Positions 14,179 to 17,294 of a DNA stretch of 17,294 nt are shown one piece after another. Every line of letters starts with the position of its first letter. Position 1 is the stretch's first letter. This stretch comes from an uncultured Cellvibrio sp. Lineage in GTDB: Bacteria > Pseudomonadota > Gammaproteobacteria > Pseudomonadales > Cellvibrionaceae. The position numbers were made by a program, and so were the translations under genes. A model generated the notes under the pieces. The model did not search any database and was not told the origin of the DNA. It saw only the letters and a list, made by a program, of their open reading frames with translations. The stretch spans positions 1 to 17,294 of the forward strand of contig CAMLOU010000094.1 in assembly GCA_946481735.1 (NCBI GenBank). Reading direction: 5' to 3'.

Positions 14179-16719
14179 ATGAAACAACGCATTATTGTTG
14201 TCGGCAACGGTATGGTCGGCCACAAATTTATTGATGGCCTGCTCAACAGCGAGAAAGCCGCAGACTATGAAATCCTGACGTTCTCCGAAGAGCCACGGCT
14301 CGCCTATGATCGGGTAAAGCTCAGCTACTATTTTGCTGGTTCAACCGTGCAGGATTTAATGTTGACCTCGGAAATAGAATACAAAGCGCGCGGCGTGCAC
14401 TACACACTGAGCGACAAAGTGGTGGGCATCGACACCGCCAACAATACCGTCACCACCGCCAGTGGCCGCAGTGAGCGCTATGACAAATTAGTGCTGGCCA
14501 CCGGCTCTTATCCTTTCGTTCCGCCCGTACCAGGCAAAGATCAACCGCATTGCCTGGTGTACCGTACCATTGAAGATCTGGAAGCCATCACTGCATCCGC
14601 CGCTGAAAGCAAAGTGGGTGTCGTGGTGGGCGGCGGTCTACTCGGGCTGGAAGCGGCCAACGCGTTAAAAAACCTCGGGCTGAAAACCCATGTCGTGGAA
14701 TTCGCTCCGCGCTTGATGGCGGTGCAACTGGATGAAGGCGGCGGCCAGTTATTGCGGCGCAAGATTGAAGCGCTCGATGTGTGTGTGCACACCGAAAAAA
14801 ATACCAAGGACATTGTGGCCGGTGAAGAATGCCGTTATCGCATGAATTTTGCGGACGGCTCCTTTCTGGAAACCGACATGATTTTATTCTCTGCCGGGAT
14901 TCGTCCGCAGGATGAACTCGCGCGTCAGTTTGGTCTGGCCATCGGCGAACGCGGCGGCATTGTGATCAACAACCATTGCCAGACCTCCGTCGACAATATT
15001 TATGCCATTGGTGAATGCGCCCTGTGGGACAACCGCATCTTCGGTCTGGTTGCGCCGGGTTATCAAATGGCCAAGGTGGCAGTCGCCCATATCACCGGCG
15101 GCGCCGATCAGTTTGTTGGTGCCGACATGAGCACCAAATTGAAATTACTGGGTGTGGATGTCGCGAGCATCGGCGATGCACACGGCCGCACGCCGGGTTC
15201 ACAATCCTACATCTTCAGCGATGGCGTAGCGGAAGTTTATAAACGTCTGATTGTTTCCGCCGACGGCAAAAAATTACTCGGCGCCGTATTGGTGGGCGAT
15301 GTCGAAGCCTACGGTACGCTGCAACAGATTTGCGTCAACGCTATGGATTTGCCCGACGCACCGGAGCAATTGATCCTGCCAGCGGTAGAGGGCGGCAGTA
15401 TGGCCATCGGCGTTGATGCACTGCCGGAAACTGCGCAGATCTGTTCCTGCTACGACGTCACCAAAGGCGCTATCTGTTGTTCCGTTCAGAACGGTATCAC
15501 CACCCTGGCCGGCATCAAGGATGCCACCAAAGCCTCTACCGGCTGCGGTGGTTGCGCGGCGCTGGTCAAGCAAGTCATGGACAGTGAACTGGTTAAGCTC
15601 GGGGTCGAAGTCAATAACAATCTCTGCGAACACTTTGCCCATACGCGGCAAGAGCTGGCGGATATCGTGCGCGTGAAAAAAATCCGTACCTTTGATGAAT
15701 TACTCGACCAACACGGTCACGGTTTGGGTTGCGATATTTGTAAACCGGCAGTGGGTTCCATCCTGGCGTCCTACTGGAATGAATATGTGCTCAAGCCGGA
15801 ACACATTGGCTTGCAGGACACCAACGACATCTTCCTCGGCAATATGCAAAAAGACGGCACCTACTCTATTGTGCCGCGTATTGCCGGCGGTGAAATCACA
15901 CCGGACAAATTGATTGTGCTGGGCGAAGTTGCCAAAGAATTTAATCTGTATACCAAGATCACCGGCGGACAGCGGATCGATTTATTTGGTGCGCAGTTGC
16001 ATCACCTGCCGACCATCTGGAAGAAATTAATCGACGCCGGTTTTGAAACGGGCCACGCCTACGGCAAAGCCGTGCGCACCGTAAAATCCTGCGTAGGCAG
16101 CACCTGGTGCCGCTACGGCGTGCAGGACAGCGTCGGCATGGCCATCGCTATCGAAAATCGTTACAAGGGATTACGTGCACCGCATAAATTAAAATTTGCG
16201 GTGTCCGGTTGCACACGCGAATGTGCGGAAGCGCAATCGAAAGACATCGGCGTGATTGCAACAGAGAACGGTTGGAATTTATATGTATGCGGAAATGGCG
16301 GCATGCGCCCACGCCACGCCGATTTATTTGCTACCGACCTCGATGACGACACGCTGATTAAATACATCGACCGCGTATTGATGTTCTACATTCGCACCGC
16401 TGATCGTTTACAGCGCACCTCCGTGTGGCTGGAAAATCTGGAAGGCGGCCTGGCCTACCTGAAGAAAGTGGTGATCGAAGACAAACTCGGTATCGCGCAA
16501 GACCTGGAAGATGAAATGACCAGCAACATTGCTAACTACCAGTGCGAATGGAAAACCACCATTGAAGATCCAAGCAAGCTGAAGCGTTTCAGTCACTTCA
16601 TCAACTCAAAAGCAATTGATGAAAACCTGGCTTACGTGATTGAACGGGATCAACCGCGCCCGGCCACCGCTGAAGAGCGCGCGCAGAAAATTCCGTTGAT
16701 TGAACTGGTAGAAAATTAA
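14179..16719 (+). CDS. nirB: NADH-dependent nitrite reductase, large subunit
   Basis: NirB reduces nitrite to ammonium in the cytoplasm, with electrons passing from NADH through FAD and Fe-S clusters to siroheme. The 846-residue length is that of E. coli NirB. Domains in order are: an FAD/NAD oxidoreductase with GNGMVGHKF at the N-terminus and GVVVGGGLLGLEAANAL near 150; a BFD-like [2Fe-2S] domain with C422, C424, C456 and C459; a nitrite/sulfite reductase ferredoxin-like half domain; and the siroheme/[4Fe-4S] domain with C638 and C644 (CX5C) and C678 and C682 (CX3C). AGGAGTGAGG precedes the ATG. It forms an operon with cobA upstream and nirD 69 nt downstream. Presence of cobA and a sigma-54 promoter favours an assimilatory role. 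Confidence 0.97.
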   Translation: MKQRIIVVGNGMVGHKFIDGLLNSEKAADYEILTFSEEPRLAYDRVKLSYYFAGSTVQDLMLTSEIEYKARGVHYTLSDKVVGIDTANNTVTTASGRSERYDKLVLATGSYPFVPPVPGKDQPHCLVYRTIEDLEAITASAAESKVGVVVGGGLLGLEAANALKNLGLKTHVVEFAPRLMAVQLDEGGGQLLRRKIEALDVCVHTEKNTKDIVAGEECRYRMNFADGSFLETDMILFSAGIRPQDELARQFGLAIGERGGIVINNHCQTSVDNIYAIGECALWDNRIFGLVAPGYQMAKVAVAHITGGADQFVGADMSTKLKLLGVDVASIGDAHGRTPGSQSYIFSDGVAEVYKRLIVSADGKKLLGAVLVGDVEAYGTLQQICVNAMDLPDAPEQLILPAVEGGSMAIGVDALPETAQICSCYDVTKGAICCSVQNGITTLAGIKDATKASTGCGGCAALVKQVMDSELVKLGVEVNNNLCEHFAHTRQELADIVRVKKIRTFDELLDQHGHGLGCDICKPAVGSILASYWNEYVLKPEHIGLQDTNDIFLGNMQKDGTYSIVPRIAGGEITPDKLIVLGEVAKEFNLYTKITGGQRIDLFGAQLHHLPTIWKKLIDAGFETGHAYGKAVRTVKSCVGSTWCRYGVQDSVGMAIAIENRYKGLRAPHKLKFAVSGCTRECAEAQSKDIGVIATENGWNLYVCGNGGMRPRHADLFATDLDDDTLIKYIDRVLMFYIRTADRLQRTSVWLENLEGGLAYLKKVVIEDKLGIAQDLEDEMTSNIANYQCEWKTTIEDPSKLKRFSHFINSKAIDENLAYVIERDQPRPATAEERAQKIPLIELVEN

Positions 16720-16731
16720 TCGGTACATATC

Positions 16732-16751
16732 GCTCGCCTCACCGGGCGAGC
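16732..16751 (+). other. Intercistronic hairpin between nirB and nirD
   Basis: GCTCGCC (16732-16738) pairs with GGCGAGC (16745-16751) over a 6-nt loop. There is no T-run, so it is more likely to affect mRNA stability or the ratio of the two subunits than to terminate transcription. Confidence 0.5.
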
Positions 16752-16788
16752 CAGACACATCAACAACATTCCACAACGAGAAGCCATT

Positions 16789-17160
16789 ATGAATACCATG
16801 ACAGCGACTTCCGAAATCACCCGTCACGCGCCAGTCTCAGAGTGGACCAGCGTGTGCGAAGTCAGCGATCTGTTACCGGATACCGGCGTCTGCGCATTGA
16901 TCAATCAAAAGCAAATCGCCATCTTTCACTCGCGCCGCCTGAACGAATACTTCGCCATCGGCAACTACGACCCCATCGGCGAAGCCAATGTGTTATCGCG
17001 CGGCATCATCGGCTCCATCGGCGATGCCGTGGTCGTCGCCTCACCCTTGTACAAACAACATTTCAATCTGCGCACGGGTGAGTGCCTGGAAAAGCCCGAG
17101 CACACCATACCGACTTACGCCATACGTGTTCAGGACGGCCTGGTGCAGGTACACGCGTAA
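16789..17160 (+). CDS. nirD: NADH-dependent nitrite reductase, small subunit
   Basis: This 123-residue partner of NirB has a Rieske-like fold without the Cys/His ligands for an Fe-S cluster, as is normal for NirD. Family motifs are visible: the N-terminal WTSVCEVSDLLPDTGVCALI, then GNYDPIGEANVLSRGIIG, SPLYKQHFNLRTGECLE and the C-terminal YAIRVQDGLVQV. GAGAAG lies a few bases before the ATG; a second ATG three codons later is possible. It ends the cobA-nirB-nirD operon and is followed by two terminators. Confidence 0.95.
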   Translation: MNTMTATSEITRHAPVSEWTSVCEVSDLLPDTGVCALINQKQIAIFHSRRLNEYFAIGNYDPIGEANVLSRGIIGSIGDAVVVASPLYKQHFNLRTGECLEKPEHTIPTYAIRVQDGLVQVHA

Positions 17161-17200
17161 CCTTTTATGATTCACGGTTTTCAATTATCACTCGACCCCT

Positions 17201-17227
17201 GCCGCCGGTAAAACGGCGGCCTTTTTC
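17201..17227 (+). terminator. Rho-independent terminator of the nirBD operon
   Basis: GCCGCCG (17201-17207) and CGGCGGC (17214-17220) form a 7-bp GC-only stem with loop GTAAAA, followed by CTTTTTC. It begins 41 nt after the nirD stop. Confidence 0.9.
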
Positions 17228-17264
17228 CCCGCTTCTTCGACGACTGCTTCATGAAGTCGGCCTC

Positions 17265-17293
17265 TGGGGCAGCCTCGGCTGCCCCACTTTTTA
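17265..17293 (+). terminator. Second intrinsic terminator in tandem
   Basis: TGGGGCAG (17265-17272) and CTGCCCCA (17279-17286) form an 8-bp stem with a 6-nt loop, followed by CTTTTTAT. It has the same direction as the first terminator. No gene fits in the 37 nt between them. Confidence 0.8.
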
Positions 17294-17294
17294 T

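Overview
The window looks like chromosomal DNA of a gammaproteobacterium, most likely of the Cellvibrionaceae (Cellvibrio-like). This is inferred from gene content, moderate G+C, a REP-type repeat with GTCGGATTA/TAATCCGAC arms and E. coli/Pseudomonas-like protein sequences; no rRNA or other decisive marker is present. There are 14 credible protein genes (one cut by the left edge), one small unrecognised gene, and several structured repeats and control sites.

Left part (1-4500). The 3' end of a thiolase gene is followed 11 nt later by a 702-residue FadB/FadJ-type enoyl-CoA hydratase/3-hydroxyacyl-CoA dehydrogenase: a beta-oxidation pair in thiolase-first order. A two-CBS-domain protein follows. 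A head-to-head pair of REP hairpins separates it from a convergent TraB/GumN-family secreted protein, whose start codon lies 6 nt behind an intrinsic-terminator-like hairpin.

Middle (4500-9850). On the minus strand are pip (proline iminopeptidase), a membrane-anchored AraC-type regulator and dtd (D-aminoacyl-tRNA deacylase). Divergent from pip are a YafY-type WYL regulator and tag (3-methyladenine DNA glycosylase I), which overlap. Then come about 700 bp without a recognised gene. This stretch holds two 104-bp palindromic elements in opposite orientation. Their 26-bp arms differ at eight positions yet pair perfectly in each copy, and they enclose a nearly identical two-hairpin core. This is the most unusual thing in the window. 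A 71-codon gene of unknown function follows.

Right part (9850-17294). A minus-strand molybdenum cofactor cluster (moaA-moaB-moeA, with a REP hairpin between moaB and moeA) diverges from a plus-strand siroheme/nitrite operon (cobA-nirB-nirD). The intergenic region carries a sigma-54 promoter with exact GG-N10-GC spacing, a GCAC-N7-GTGC NtrC-type site about 110 bp upstream, a second partial site, and an IHF-like site between enhancer and promoter. This points to nitrogen-limitation control of assimilatory nitrite reduction. CobA makes the precorrin-2 precursor of siroheme, NirBD uses siroheme to reduce nitrite to ammonium with NADH, and the Moco genes would supply a nitrate reductase not seen here. 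Two tandem intrinsic terminators close the operon.
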